Below, piece after piece: positions 34,861-44,644 of a stretch of DNA of 64,000 bases. The notes under the pieces are model-generated. The model ran no database searches. It was not told the DNA's origin and saw only the letters and a program-made list of their open reading frames with translations. A program made the position numbers and the translations under genes. The stretch is from Polynucleobacter sp. MWH-Aus1W21 (GTDB lineage Bacteria; Pseudomonadota; Gammaproteobacteria; Burkholderiales; Burkholderiaceae). The stretch's first letter is position 1; every line of letters begins with the position of its first letter. The stretch covers positions 496,001 to 560,000 of the forward strand of contig NZ_CP061287.1 of assembly GCF_018687275.1 (NCBI RefSeq), written 5' to 3'.

Positions 34861-34941
34861 TTGGCGGAGATATTAAAAAGTGCTTAAAGATCAATAAGCT
34901 AAGTAAGTTAATTACTTGGCAAATTACGGAAAATTAAAAAC

Positions 34942-35652
34942 ATGCCAGCCTACAAACGAGTCCTCCTAAAACTATCTGGTGAAGCCCTTATGGGTGACGA
35001 TGCTTTTGGCATTAACCCAGTCACTATTGATTCCATGGTCAAGGAAATCGCCGAGGTTGTGAATAGTGGAGTAGAGCTAGCGATTGTGATTGGCGGCGGC
35101 AATATTTTCCGCGGCGTTGCTGGCGGTGCTGCCGGCATGGATCGTGCAACTGCCGATTACATGGGTATGTTGGCAACCATGATGAATTCTTTAGCGCTGC
35201 AAGATGCCTTGCGTCAAAAAGGCGTTGAAGCACGCGTGCAATCTGCTCTTCGCATGGATCAGGTGGTAGAGCCATACATTCGTCCTCGCGCCATTCGTGC
35301 AATGGGTGAAGGCAAGGTAGTCATCTTCGCTGCGGGCACTGGCAATCCTTTCTTTACGACCGACACGGCCGCCGCTCTACGCGGGGCTGAGATGGGCGTT
35401 GAAGTCATGCTGAAGGCAACAAAGGTGGATGGCATCTATAGTGCAGATCCAGTAAAAGATCCAACAGCTACTTTATATAAAACGATTACGTTTGATGAAG
35501 CGTTAATCAAAAATCTACAAGTGATGGATGCAACTGCATTTGCGTTGTGTCGCGATCGTAAATTACCAATCAAAGTATTTTCAATTCTTAAGCCAGGTGC
35601 ATTAATGCGTGTAGTGCAAGGCGAGTCTGAAGGTACTTTGGTGCACGTTTAA
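34942..35652 (+). CDS. pyrH: UMP kinase
   Basis: Phosphorylates UMP to UDP in pyrimidine synthesis. The 236-aa protein of the amino-acid-kinase fold has KLSGEALMG near residue 9, IGGGNIFRG (about 49-57), and the ATP-site segment GTGNPFFTTDTAA. It begins a long plus-strand run with frr 11 nt downstream. The pyrH-frr-uppS-cdsA order is widely conserved. Confidence 0.98.
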   Translation: MPAYKRVLLKLSGEALMGDDAFGINPVTIDSMVKEIAEVVNSGVELAIVIGGGNIFRGVAGGAAGMDRATADYMGMLATMMNSLALQDALRQKGVEARVQSALRMDQVVEPYIRPRAIRAMGEGKVVIFAAGTGNPFFTTDTAAALRGAEMGVEVMLKATKVDGIYSADPVKDPTATLYKTITFDEALIKNLQVMDATAFALCRDRKLPIKVFSILKPGALMRVVQGESEGTLVHV

Positions 35653-35663
35653 CAGGAGGCCTG

Positions 35664-36224
35664 ATGTCAGCAGCAGAAATTAAAACCACTACCAATCAAA
35701 AGATGGAAAAGTCTCTCGAGGCTTTGAAAACCAATTTGGCAAAGATTCGTTCTGGCCGCGCGAATCCGGGGATTCTGGAGCATATTCATGTTGACTACTA
35801 CGGTAATCCAACGCCATTAAGTCAGGTTGCTAGCTTGGGTTTAGCTGACGCGCGCACAATCAACGTTCAGCCATTTGAAAAGACTATGGTTGCTGCTGTA
35901 GAGAAGGCAATTCGCGATTCTGATTTGGGTCTAAATCCAGCATCTCAGGGCACTGTGATTCGCGTACCAATGCCAGCTTTGACTGAAGAGCGTCGTCGTG
36001 AGCTCACTAAAGTTGTTAAGAGTGAAGGCGAAGATACCAAGATTGCTGTGCGCAATTTGCGTCGTGATGCCAATGAACATCTTAAGCGTTTAACTAAAGA
36101 TAAAGAAATTTCTGAGGATGATGAGCGTCGTGCTACTGATGATATTCAGAAGATGACTGACAAAGCAGTGATCGATATCGACAAAATCATTGCTGAAAAA
36201 GAAAAGGAAATCATGACGGTTTAA
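35664..36224 (+). CDS. frr: Ribosome recycling factor
   Basis: With EF-G splits the post-termination ribosome. The 186-aa protein is all-helical apart from a small beta domain and has the signatures KIRSGRANPGILEHI (about 27-41) and VRNLRRDANEHLKRL (about 128-142). An AGGAGG sits just before the ATG. It lies between pyrH and uppS. Confidence 0.98.
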   Translation: MSAAEIKTTTNQKMEKSLEALKTNLAKIRSGRANPGILEHIHVDYYGNPTPLSQVASLGLADARTINVQPFEKTMVAAVEKAIRDSDLGLNPASQGTVIRVPMPALTEERRRELTKVVKSEGEDTKIAVRNLRRDANEHLKRLTKDKEISEDDERRATDDIQKMTDKAVIDIDKIIAEKEKEIMTV

Positions 36225-36249
36225 AAACCTGATTGAACTTCACCTTCTA

Positions 36250-37023
36250 ATGACTCAGCACTCCAGTTCAACTCTAGCCATTCCAGAGGTCAGTGCTGTA
36301 CCTCGCCATGTGGCAATCATCATGGATGGTAATGGGCGCTGGGCTACTAAGCGGATGATGCCGCGCGTTGCGGGGCACTCAGAAGGCTTAAGTGCCGTTC
36401 GCAGAATTGTTCAAGAGTGTCGCAAGCTTGGTGTTGAGTATCTAACTGTATTTGCATTCAGTTCTGAAAATTGGCGTCGCCCACCTGAAGAAGTGGGCTT
36501 CTTGATGAAGCTATTTTTAAAGTCCCTCAAGGGCGAAGTGTCGCGCCTTGCTGAAAATGATATTGCATTGCGATTAATTGGTGACTTGAGTCGCTTTGAT
36601 TCAGCCATCCAAGAGATGGTAGATTTTTCTGAGAAAAAGACTGCTGGTTGCAAAAGTCTTACTTTTACGATTGCCGCAAATTATGGTGGTCGCTGGGATA
36701 TCTTGCAGGCAATGCGTCAATGCATGGCGGCAAATCCTAATTTGAAACCAGAGCAGGTCACTGAAGAGTTGCTTCAACCTCATCTATCAATGGCTTACGC
36801 TCCGGAGCCAGATTTATTTATTCGCACTGGTGGCGAACAGCGTGTCAGCAATTTCTTGTTATGGCAACTGGCTTATACAGAGTTGTATTTCACGGATATC
36901 CTATGGCCTGATTTTGATGAGAAAGAATTGCACAAAGCGTTCGACTGGTTTAGTCAGCGCGAGCGTCGTTTTGGTCGTACCAGTGCTCAGCTTGCATCGC
37001 AAGCAATGAGCGATGCAGTTTGA
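36250..37023 (+). CDS. uppS: Di-trans,poly-cis-undecaprenyl-diphosphate synthase
   Basis: Builds the C55 lipid carrier for peptidoglycan and O-antigen from isopentenyl diphosphates. The 257-aa protein has the pyrophosphate-binding motif DGNGRWA (26-32), FSSENWRRP (about 75-83) and DLFIRTGGEQRVSNFL (about 194-209). It lies between frr and cdsA, matching the usual order. Confidence 0.97.
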   Translation: MTQHSSSTLAIPEVSAVPRHVAIIMDGNGRWATKRMMPRVAGHSEGLSAVRRIVQECRKLGVEYLTVFAFSSENWRRPPEEVGFLMKLFLKSLKGEVSRLAENDIALRLIGDLSRFDSAIQEMVDFSEKKTAGCKSLTFTIAANYGGRWDILQAMRQCMAANPNLKPEQVTEELLQPHLSMAYAPEPDLFIRTGGEQRVSNFLLWQLAYTELYFTDILWPDFDEKELHKAFDWFSQRERRFGRTSAQLASQAMSDAV

Positions 37024-37048
37024 TGTAGTCCGTTAACAACCCGTTCCC

Positions 37049-37876
37049 ATGCTAAAAACCAGAGTTATTACCGCCCTTGTCTTGTTGGCGGTGCTTCTGC
37101 CCATCTTGTTTCTGCTTCCCCCAATTTATATTGGCGGCTTCTTTTTGGTGGCTTTGTTGGCTGCAGCTTGGGAGTGGAGTCGCTTGCTTGCTCCTGAAGC
37201 AGGTCGTGCAGCTTGGCTCTATGCTTTATTTTGCTTAACTATTATTTTGTTTTTACTCGGTATGCAAAATGCCTCCTGGCAGTTTGCTTTATTGCTACTA
37301 GCAGTTCTTTTTTGGTTCTTTATTGCACCATTCATATTGGCTAAGGGAATGAATCTTTCCTTGCAGAAGCTACAACCCTTTTATGTCGTGCTTGGACTTA
37401 TTTTGCTGCCTGCCACTTGGTTTGCATTAGTGTTTTTGCGCGAGCTGGGCCTCATTTTTTTGCTGAGCACAATGGCCTTGGTTTGGGTTGCTGATATTGG
37501 CGCCTACTTTGTTGGTAAGGCATTTGGTAGGCGTAAGCTTGCTGTGCAAATTAGCCCAGGTAAATCAATTGAAGGCGCAATTGGCGGCTTAATCCTTTGT
37601 TATGTTTACGCTTTTGCATGCGTTTACTTCTTATCTTTTGAATCTACTTTATTTGGTGCATGGGCAATTCGCTTTGGTTGGATTCCAATGTTTTTGATGG
37701 TGACAGTATTAACAGCCTTCAGTATTTTTGGGGATTTATTTGAGTCTCAGCTCAAACGTTTGGCAGGAGTTAAGGATTCCAGTCATTTATTGCCTGGTCA
37801 TGGTGGTGTATTGGATCGCGTAGATGCTTTGATACCAACGATGCCGATCGCAGCGCTTTTAGCAGGGCTTATCTGA
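37049..37876 (+). CDS. cdsA: Phosphatidate cytidylyltransferase
   Basis: Makes CDP-diacylglycerol from phosphatidate and CTP in the inner membrane. The 275-aa protein has about eight membrane segments and the C-terminal CDS signature PGHGGVLDRVDALIP. Its stop overlaps the dxr start by one base (TGATG). Confidence 0.96.
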   Translation: MLKTRVITALVLLAVLLPILFLLPPIYIGGFFLVALLAAAWEWSRLLAPEAGRAAWLYALFCLTIILFLLGMQNASWQFALLLLAVLFWFFIAPFILAKGMNLSLQKLQPFYVVLGLILLPATWFALVFLRELGLIFLLSTMALVWVADIGAYFVGKAFGRRKLAVQISPGKSIEGAIGGLILCYVYAFACVYFLSFESTLFGAWAIRFGWIPMFLMVTVLTAFSIFGDLFESQLKRLAGVKDSSHLLPGHGGVLDRVDALIPTMPIAALLAGLI

Positions 37877-39072
37877 TGTCAGTAAAGCAGGTTGCTATTC
37901 TAGGTTCAACCGGATCGATCGGCGTCAATACGCTCGATGTGATCCGTGCACATCCTGATCGTTTTAATGTGGTTGCGCTCACTGCAGCCAAGCAAGTTGA
38001 TTTGCTCGCTCAGCAATGTCTTGAATTTAAGCCACATATCGCCGTTGTATCTGATGCTGATGGCGCTGCTCGCCTGAGTAAGATTTTGCTTGAGAAAAAA
38101 ATTAACACTCAAGTTTTGTATGGGCCACAAGCCTTAGTGAGTGCCATTACCGATTCTCATTGCGACACTGTGATGGCAGCAATTGTGGGTGCGGCTGGAT
38201 TAGTTCCGGCATTGGCTGCCGCGAAGGCAGGTAAAAGAGTATTGTTGGCAAATAAAGAAGCTCTGGTGATGTCTGGTGATTTGTTCATGCAGGCAATAAA
38301 AGAGGGTGGCGGTGAACTACTCCCAATTGATAGTGAGCACAATGCCATCTTTCAATGTCTACCCGATCAATTTTCCAAAGAGCCAAATCCTCATCTTGGG
38401 GTCGAAGAGCTTTGGTTAACCGCTTCAGGTGGACCATTTAGAAATACATCACTTGATCAACTGGTGAGCATTACACCTGAGCAAGCATGTGCACACCCAA
38501 ACTGGGTGATGGGCAGAAAAATTTCTGTCGATTCTGCAACCATGATGAATAAAGGTCTTGAAGTCATCGAGGCATTCTGGCTATTCGGTTTGCCATTAGA
38601 AAAAATTAAGGTTTTAATACATCCGCAAAGCGTAGTGCATTCAATGGTTCGTTACCGTGATGGTTCGGTATTAGCGCAACTGGGTCAGCCAGATATGCGT
38701 ACCCCGATTGCTTATGGCTTGGCATGGCCAGAGCGTATTGATGCAGGAGTGGCGCCACTGAGTTTGACGCAGTTGGCATCCTTGAGTTTTTCTGAGCCCG
38801 ACTTGGAGCGCTTTCCCTGTCTTTCGTTAGCATTCGCTGCTGCTAAAGTGGGCGGTACTGCCCCAACAGTGCTCAATGCTGCTAATGAAATTGCAGTGGC
38901 TGCTTTCTTGGATGAAGGCTTGCCATATTTACAGATTCCAGCTGTAGTGGAGAAAGTGTTAAATGCTATTCCCACATCCAGTGCAAATTCTCTTGAGTTG
39001 ATCTTAAATGTCGATGCAAGTGCGCGGGATGCGGCACAAGCAGTGGTAAAGGAGATTCTTTGCAGGCATTGA
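37876..39072 (+). CDS. dxr: 1-deoxy-D-xylulose 5-phosphate reductoisomerase
   Basis: Second enzyme of the MEP isoprenoid pathway. The 398-aa protein has the NADPH motif GSTGSIG (10-16), the metal ligands D152 and E154 in IDSEHNAIFQ, and GLEVIEA near 232. It overlaps cdsA by one base, and rseP starts inside its last codons, so these genes are translated together. It supplies isoprenoid units for the UppS reaction encoded upstream. Confidence 0.98.
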   Translation: MSVKQVAILGSTGSIGVNTLDVIRAHPDRFNVVALTAAKQVDLLAQQCLEFKPHIAVVSDADGAARLSKILLEKKINTQVLYGPQALVSAITDSHCDTVMAAIVGAAGLVPALAAAKAGKRVLLANKEALVMSGDLFMQAIKEGGGELLPIDSEHNAIFQCLPDQFSKEPNPHLGVEELWLTASGGPFRNTSLDQLVSITPEQACAHPNWVMGRKISVDSATMMNKGLEVIEAFWLFGLPLEKIKVLIHPQSVVHSMVRYRDGSVLAQLGQPDMRTPIAYGLAWPERIDAGVAPLSLTQLASLSFSEPDLERFPCLSLAFAAAKVGGTAPTVLNAANEIAVAAFLDEGLPYLQIPAVVEKVLNAIPTSSANSLELILNVDASARDAAQAVVKEILCRH

Positions 39073-40193
39073 TTACTCTCACTGCTTTTTTATTGACTCT
39101 GGGTGTGCTGGTGAGTTTTCATGAGTTCGGACATTTTTTAGCAGCTCGTTGTTGTGGTGTTCGAGTACTTCGTTTTGCAATTGGTTTTGGTAAGCCGCTT
39201 TATACCTATCATGCGAAAAATAAAACCGAGTGGGTACTGGCCTCCATTCCATTAGGCGGTTATGTGAAATTGCTTGACGGAAGAGATCGTCAGCAAGTTA
39301 TTGCGCCAGCGGAAGAGTCCCAGGCTTTTGATAAAAAACCCCTTTGGCAACGTTCTTTGGTTGTAGCTGCCGGCCCCCTCGCTAATTTTTTCTTGGCGAT
39401 TACTTTCTTTGCCTTTATCTATCTATCTGGCGCCCCCCAGTTGCCGGCTATATTGCAGGCTCCCCCTGAAAGCTCGTTGGCATCCAAGCTGGGAGTTGCT
39501 GAGGGTGATCGAGTAATTGGTTGGCAGGATTTGGCTCCGCAATCGGGTAGCGTGCCCCTTTTTGGTGAATTTCAGCCAGTTCTTAGTTGGAATGCATTGC
39601 GCTGGAATCTAATGGATGCCATTACGGGGGAGGATGGTTTTGCGCTTGAGATCCAATCCCCATCTGGCGCTCGGTATTTGAAGGCCTTTTATGCCGTAGA
39701 TTTACCCAAAATCAGCCCTGAAAAGGATCCGATGATGGCTCTGGGATTGCTGCCTGCGCCCACCCCATTAGAAAAGTGGCAGGAACTGAGATTAGGCCCT
39801 CTGGATGCCATCATATTTGCTTCGAAAAGGGTCTGGGTTATTACCAAGGTATCGGCAAGATTAATGGCCGGTTTATTCACGGGGAGCACCTCCCTAAAGC
39901 AGCTCGGTGGACCTCTCAGTATTGCTGATATGGCAGGTAAAACTGCTCAGGTAGGGTGGCAACCATTTTTAGCCTTTTTGGCACTTATGAGCATTAGTAT
40001 TGGCTTGCTAAATTTGCTCCCTTTTCCGATGCTTGATGGGGGTCAGCTACTGTATGATGCATGGGAGTTGGTCGCCGGTAAGCGCATTTCGATATCAATG
40101 CAGGAACAGTTTCAAAAACTGGGCTTTATTTTGCTGATTTCCATGTCATTACTGGCATTGTTTAACGATTTACAACGCTATATTTCGCCTTGA
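39060..40193 (+). CDS. rseP: Site-2 intramembrane metalloprotease RseP, short form
   Basis: Zinc protease that cleaves anti-sigma factors and signal peptide remnants inside the membrane. The zinc motif HEFGH is at 21-25 and the third ligand motif LDGG at about 325-328. The protein is 377 aa, against about 450 in E. coli. Only one PDZ-like segment (around GVAEGDRVIGW, near residue 143) is visible between the first and third membrane segments, where E. coli has two. The start is TTG within dxr, and the stop overlaps the bamA TTG as TTGA. No rseA/rseB or rpoE is seen in the window. Confidence 0.95.
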   Translation: MQALITLTAFLLTLGVLVSFHEFGHFLAARCCGVRVLRFAIGFGKPLYTYHAKNKTEWVLASIPLGGYVKLLDGRDRQQVIAPAEESQAFDKKPLWQRSLVVAAGPLANFFLAITFFAFIYLSGAPQLPAILQAPPESSLASKLGVAEGDRVIGWQDLAPQSGSVPLFGEFQPVLSWNALRWNLMDAITGEDGFALEIQSPSGARYLKAFYAVDLPKISPEKDPMMALGLLPAPTPLEKWQELRLGPLDAIIFASKRVWVITKVSARLMAGLFTGSTSLKQLGGPLSIADMAGKTAQVGWQPFLAFLALMSISIGLLNLLPFPMLDGGQLLYDAWELVAGKRISISMQEQFQKLGFILLISMSLLALFNDLQRYISP

Positions 40194-42529
40194 ATTCTCT
40201 GACATTATCTTTCCGTATTTTTGCCCGTTTCATTGCTCACGTCATGATGCTTTCTGCGCTCGGGTTGAGTTTGAATGTTTCAGCGGCAGACTCTTTTGTG
40301 GTTAAAGATATTCGTATTGAAGGTCTTCAGCGTGTAGAGCCTGGTACGGTATTTAGTTATTTGCCCGTTCAAGTAGGTGATACTTTTACAGAAGAAAAAG
40401 GCGCCGAGTCGATCAAAGCCCTCTATGGCACTGGCTTTTTTAGAGATGTACAGATCCAAGCGCAAGGCAGTGTTTTGATTGTCATTGTTGAGGAGCGTCC
40501 AACAATTTCTCGTATTGAATTTACAGGAATGAAAGAGTTTGATCCTGAGATTATTCGTAAATCCCTGAGAACAGTAGGCGTGGCCGAAGCTCGCTTTTAT
40601 GACAAAGCTCTGATCGATAAGTCTGAGCAAGAGCTAAAACGTCAGTATGTTGGTAAAGGTATGTATGCGGCGGAGGTTGTTGCTACGGTTACCCCGGTTG
40701 AGCGCAATCAGGTTGCAATTTACTTCAATATTGACGAAGGTCCTGTTGCCAAAATTCAAGAAATTAATTTCATCGGTAATGAGGTATTTAGCGAAGGCAC
40801 TTTAAAAAGTGAGATGCAGTTAAAAACAGGCGGTTGGTTATCCTGGTATAGCAAAGACAATCTTTATTCTAAGCAAAAATTAACTGCAGACTTAGAGAGT
40901 ATTCGTTCTTACTACCTCAACCGTGGCTACCTTGAGTTTGTGATTGACTCTACACAGGTATCCATTACTCCTGATAAGAAAGGTGTCTACCTCACCATCA
41001 GTATTCGTGAAGGAAAAAAATTCACGGTTAAAGATGTTCGCTTGGCAGGAGAAACTTTAGGTAAAGAAGCTGAGTTGATGCAGTTGATTGTTTTGAAGCC
41101 TGGGGACACCTTCTCATCTGCAAGGCTTACTGAGAGCACCAAAGCAATTGCTGAGATATTAGGATCCTATGGTTATGCCTTTGCAACGATCAATCCCCAG
41201 CCCGATATTCGACGTGATGTTGCCGAAGTTGACCTCACATTGGTGGTGGACCCTGGACGTCGTATATATGTTCGTCAGGTAGCAATCACTGGAAATGCTA
41301 AAACTCGCGATTTAGTTATTCGTCGCGAGATGCGTCAGTTTGAGAGCTCTTGGTTTGATAGTGACAAGATCGACCTATCTAAAAAGCGTCTAGGTCGTTT
41401 GGGTTACTTTACTGAAACCGATATCACCGCAGAAGATGTGCCCGGATCCCCCGATCAAGTGGACGTTAATGTGAAGGTGAAAGAGAAGCCAACAGGTGCG
41501 ATCACAATTGGTGCCGGTTTCTCTTCAACTGAAAAACTTATCTTATCTGCTGGTATCAATCAAGACAATGCCTTTGGTACTGGTACTGCAGTTGGCTTAA
41601 ACGCATCACTGGGTAAGATCAATCAAAACTTCACGCTTTCCAATTACGATCCGTATTTCACGGAAGACGGCATTAGTCGATACTCTGATTTGTACTATCG
41701 CTCTTCTAAGCCTTTGTACTACGCAGGCGACCCTGACTATCAAATTAAATCGGTTGGTTCAAATATCAAGTTTGGCGTCCCATATACCGAAGTAGACCGT
41801 GTCTTCTTTGGAACGGGCATAGAGGTATTTAGTATTTATGCCACTACCAATACGCCAGTTCCGTACCAAAACTATGTCACTAGTTATGGTGGAACTGTGC
41901 CAGGACGTCTACAAACTTATAACGTGCCACTGACGGTTGGTTGGGCGCGTGATGGTCGTGACAGCACTTTAATTCCATCTGAAGGCTCAATGCAGCAACT
42001 CTCTGCTGAAGTGGGAACCCCAGTTGGCGATCTGACTTTCTATCGAATTTATGGCCAGTATCAGAAGTACCATTCATTCTCCAAGGGAAATATTTTGTCC
42101 TTTAATGGTGAGGTTGGGTATGGCGAGGCGTACGGCAATAAACCATTCCCAATTACTAAAAACTACTTCGTCGGCGGTATTGGTTCTGTTCGCGGATACG
42201 CCCCCGGTTCCTTGGGGCCCCAGTACTACAACACTATCGTCGGCGCCCTCCAGCCGACGGGCGGTCAGTCTAAGATTGTGACAAATGTGGAGTACACCTT
42301 CCCGGTTCCGGGCTCTGGCGCGGACAAAACCCTACGCCTCTTTACCTTCGTGGACGGAGGTAATGCTTTTGGGGAAAACATTAATTTAGTTCTGAGATAC
42401 TCCTATGGATTAGGTTTATCATGGATATCACCGCTAGGGCCTTTAAAGTTTAGCTATGGTATTCCGTATAAGTCTCAATCAACGGATAATATCCAGCGTT
42501 TGCAGTTCCAAGTGGGTACAGCGTTTTAA
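40190..42529 (+). CDS. bamA: Outer membrane protein assembly factor BamA
   Basis: Core of the BAM complex that folds beta-barrel proteins into the outer membrane. The 779-aa protein has a signal peptide (to about residue 31, VSAADSF), five POTRA domains (about 34-430) and a 16-strand barrel with the lid-locking VRGY motif at 667-670, ending in aromatic QVGTAF. The TTG start overlaps the rseP stop. The skp gene follows, a conserved order linking barrel assembly with its periplasmic chaperone. Confidence 0.97.
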   Translation: MNSLTLSFRIFARFIAHVMMLSALGLSLNVSAADSFVVKDIRIEGLQRVEPGTVFSYLPVQVGDTFTEEKGAESIKALYGTGFFRDVQIQAQGSVLIVIVEERPTISRIEFTGMKEFDPEIIRKSLRTVGVAEARFYDKALIDKSEQELKRQYVGKGMYAAEVVATVTPVERNQVAIYFNIDEGPVAKIQEINFIGNEVFSEGTLKSEMQLKTGGWLSWYSKDNLYSKQKLTADLESIRSYYLNRGYLEFVIDSTQVSITPDKKGVYLTISIREGKKFTVKDVRLAGETLGKEAELMQLIVLKPGDTFSSARLTESTKAIAEILGSYGYAFATINPQPDIRRDVAEVDLTLVVDPGRRIYVRQVAITGNAKTRDLVIRREMRQFESSWFDSDKIDLSKKRLGRLGYFTETDITAEDVPGSPDQVDVNVKVKEKPTGAITIGAGFSSTEKLILSAGINQDNAFGTGTAVGLNASLGKINQNFTLSNYDPYFTEDGISRYSDLYYRSSKPLYYAGDPDYQIKSVGSNIKFGVPYTEVDRVFFGTGIEVFSIYATTNTPVPYQNYVTSYGGTVPGRLQTYNVPLTVGWARDGRDSTLIPSEGSMQQLSAEVGTPVGDLTFYRIYGQYQKYHSFSKGNILSFNGEVGYGEAYGNKPFPITKNYFVGGIGSVRGYAPGSLGPQYYNTIVGALQPTGGQSKIVTNVEYTFPVPGSGADKTLRLFTFVDGGNAFGENINLVLRYSYGLGLSWISPLGPLKFSYGIPYKSQSTDNIQRLQFQVGTAF

Positions 42530-42547
42530 TTGTTTAAGGAAAGCTTT

Positions 42548-43075
42548 ATGAAGCTCTATCAATCTTCAAAATGGATTCAAGTTGGCATTATTGCTGCTGT
42601 AACTACAATCCTTGCCCCTCAAGTTTTTGCCCAAGATGCCGGTACGCGTGTTGCGGTTGTGAACTCTGAGAAAGTATTTAACGAGTCTAATCTCGCTAAA
42701 GCAATGCAGACTCGTTTGCAGAATGAGTTTACAAAGCGTCAGAATGATTTGCGTGATAGCGCACAAAAGATTAAGTCTGCAGCTGAAAAGCTCGATCGCG
42801 ATGCTGCCGTAATGAATGAAGCAGAGCGCATTCGTCGTCAACGTGAGTTGGCTGACCAAGATCGCGAATTGCAGCGCAAGCAACGTGAGTTCACCGAAGA
42901 TCTCAATCAGCGCACTTTCGAAGAGCGTGGAAAGATTGCGGAGAAAGCAAATGCAGTCTTAAAGCAAATTGCTGAACAAAGAAAAATTGATGTCATTGTT
43001 CAAGAAGCAGCTTATGTGAGCCCAAAGGCTGACGTAACTGATGATGTCATCAAGGCTTTGAATAGTCTTAAGTAA
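42548..43075 (+). CDS. skp: Periplasmic chaperone Skp/OmpH
   Basis: Holds unfolded outer-membrane proteins on their way to BamA. From the ATG with a good AAGGAAAG site, the protein is 175 aa with a signal peptide ending near QVFA/QD. The mature part begins with the usual beta strand (RVAVVNSEKVF) and a long helical coiled-coil hairpin. The frame is open six codons upstream to a TTG, but the ribosome-binding site favours the ATG. It sits between bamA and lpxD as in most proteobacteria. Confidence 0.95.
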   Translation: MKLYQSSKWIQVGIIAAVTTILAPQVFAQDAGTRVAVVNSEKVFNESNLAKAMQTRLQNEFTKRQNDLRDSAQKIKSAAEKLDRDAAVMNEAERIRRQRELADQDRELQRKQREFTEDLNQRTFEERGKIAEKANAVLKQIAEQRKIDVIVQEAAYVSPKADVTDDVIKALNSLK

Positions 43076-43080
43076 GTTTT

Positions 43081-44148
43081 ATGCCCACCGCCATCGAGCT
43101 GGCCGAACAGTTTCAAGCAAGCTTGGTGGGGGAGGCCTCCCACGAATTTACCGGTCTCGCTCCATTGGAGCGAGCTCAGTCGGATCAAATTTCCTTTTTA
43201 TCCAATCCGCTCTACCGCCAGCAGGCTAGCGAAAGTGCTGCCGGAGCTTTGATCGTTAGCCAATCAGATCTCGACTTTTTACAGGCCAACCCTAGCGCCA
43301 ACTCAGCAAAGCGCGTGTATTTCGTTGCCAAAAATCCATATGCTACTTTTGCAAGAATGGCCCAACACTTTGCTAAAACAAACGGCCCAAAATATTCCCC
43401 TGGAGTACATCCTAGTGCAGTAATTGATTCCACTGCAATTGTTCCAAGTACTTGTCACATTGGCCCATTTGTTCAAATTGGTGCTGGCGTAAAACTTGGT
43501 GAGCGCGTTTCAATACTAGGAAACACTAGCGTTGCTAGTGATTGTGTAATTGCAAGCGACACATTGATCTACCCATCTGCATCAATTTATTACGGCACTC
43601 AAATTGGCGAACGCTGCATTATTCATAGTGGCGCAGTCATTGGTGCCGATGGCTTTGGTTTTGCCCCTGATTTTTCTGCAAAGGGCGGAGAGTGGGTCAA
43701 GATTCCACAGACTGGACGCGTTGTTATTGGTAATGATGTAGAGATCGGTGCATCAACCACTATTGATCGTGGTGCAATGAGTGACACAGTGATTGGTGCT
43801 GGTACCAAGATAGATAACCAGGTGCAAATTGCTCACAACGTAATCGTTGGCGCTTGCTGTGTAATAGCTGGTTGTGCTGCAATCTCAGGTAGTACCAAGA
43901 TTGGTAATTTCTGCATCATTGGTGGCGCAGCTAACTTTGCAGGTCATCTGACGATTGCCGATAGAACAACGGTTTCTGGTAATACTTCAATTATCCGCTC
44001 CATTACAGAGCCTGGGCAGCATTTCACGGGCGTTTATCCATCAATGCTCCATGGCGCATGGGAGAAAAACGCCGCCATTTTACGTGGCCTAGATAAAATA
44101 CGTCAGCGCTTGCGTTTACTAGATAAGAGCAAATCTTCAGAGTCTTAA
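43081..44148 (+). CDS. lpxD: UDP-3-O-(3-hydroxyacyl)glucosamine N-acyltransferase
   Basis: Third step of lipid A synthesis. The 355-aa protein has an N-terminal uridine-binding domain, a left-handed beta-helix of hexapeptide repeats (about 105-310) containing the catalytic-type histidine in QIAHNVIVGA, and a C-terminal helix. It starts 5 nt after skp and precedes fabZ. Confidence 0.97.
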   Translation: MPTAIELAEQFQASLVGEASHEFTGLAPLERAQSDQISFLSNPLYRQQASESAAGALIVSQSDLDFLQANPSANSAKRVYFVAKNPYATFARMAQHFAKTNGPKYSPGVHPSAVIDSTAIVPSTCHIGPFVQIGAGVKLGERVSILGNTSVASDCVIASDTLIYPSASIYYGTQIGERCIIHSGAVIGADGFGFAPDFSAKGGEWVKIPQTGRVVIGNDVEIGASTTIDRGAMSDTVIGAGTKIDNQVQIAHNVIVGACCVIAGCAAISGSTKIGNFCIIGGAANFAGHLTIADRTTVSGNTSIIRSITEPGQHFTGVYPSMLHGAWEKNAAILRGLDKIRQRLRLLDKSKSSES

Positions 44149-44194
44149 GATTCTATCAATCTAAAATCAATATTTACTTTTCAGCAGGTCATTT

Positions 44195-44644
44195 ATGAGC
44201 ACACCAATCGCAATCGACATTAACAAGATTCTTAAATTGTTGCCGCATCGCTACCCATTTTTATTGGTCGATCGTGTGCTAGAAATTTCCCCGCGCGAAA
44301 GTATTACTGCCTTAAAAAATGTCACTATGAATGAGCCATTTTTTCAAGGTCATTTTCCTGACTTCCCAGTGATGCCTGGAGTGCTCATCATTGAGGCCCT
44401 CGCACAAACAGCTGCTTTATTAACATTCTCAGAAGAGCGTGCCGAGGATGCGATTTACTACTTTGCAGGTATTGATGGTGCTCGCTTTAAAAAGCCGGTA
44501 CTGCCTGGTGATCAGTTGATCATGACTGCCAAGTTAGAACGCGGCCGTGCTGGCATATACAAGTTTGCAGTTCAGGCAACCGTTGATGGTGAAATTGCTG
44601 CAGAAGCGAATATCACCTGTGCGGTTCGTACGAAAGGCGCGTAA
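44195..44644 (+). CDS. fabZ: 3-hydroxyacyl-[acyl-carrier-protein] dehydratase FabZ
   Basis: Dehydrates 3-hydroxyacyl-ACP in fatty acid elongation; it competes with LpxA/LpxD for hydroxyacyl-ACP, which explains its place here. The 149-aa hot-dog fold protein has catalytic H53 in GHFPDFPVMPG and E67 in IIEALAQTAA. It joins lpxA directly (TAATG overlap). Confidence 0.98.
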   Translation: MSTPIAIDINKILKLLPHRYPFLLVDRVLEISPRESITALKNVTMNEPFFQGHFPDFPVMPGVLIIEALAQTAALLTFSEERAEDAIYYFAGIDGARFKKPVLPGDQLIMTAKLERGRAGIYKFAVQATVDGEIAAEANITCAVRTKGA

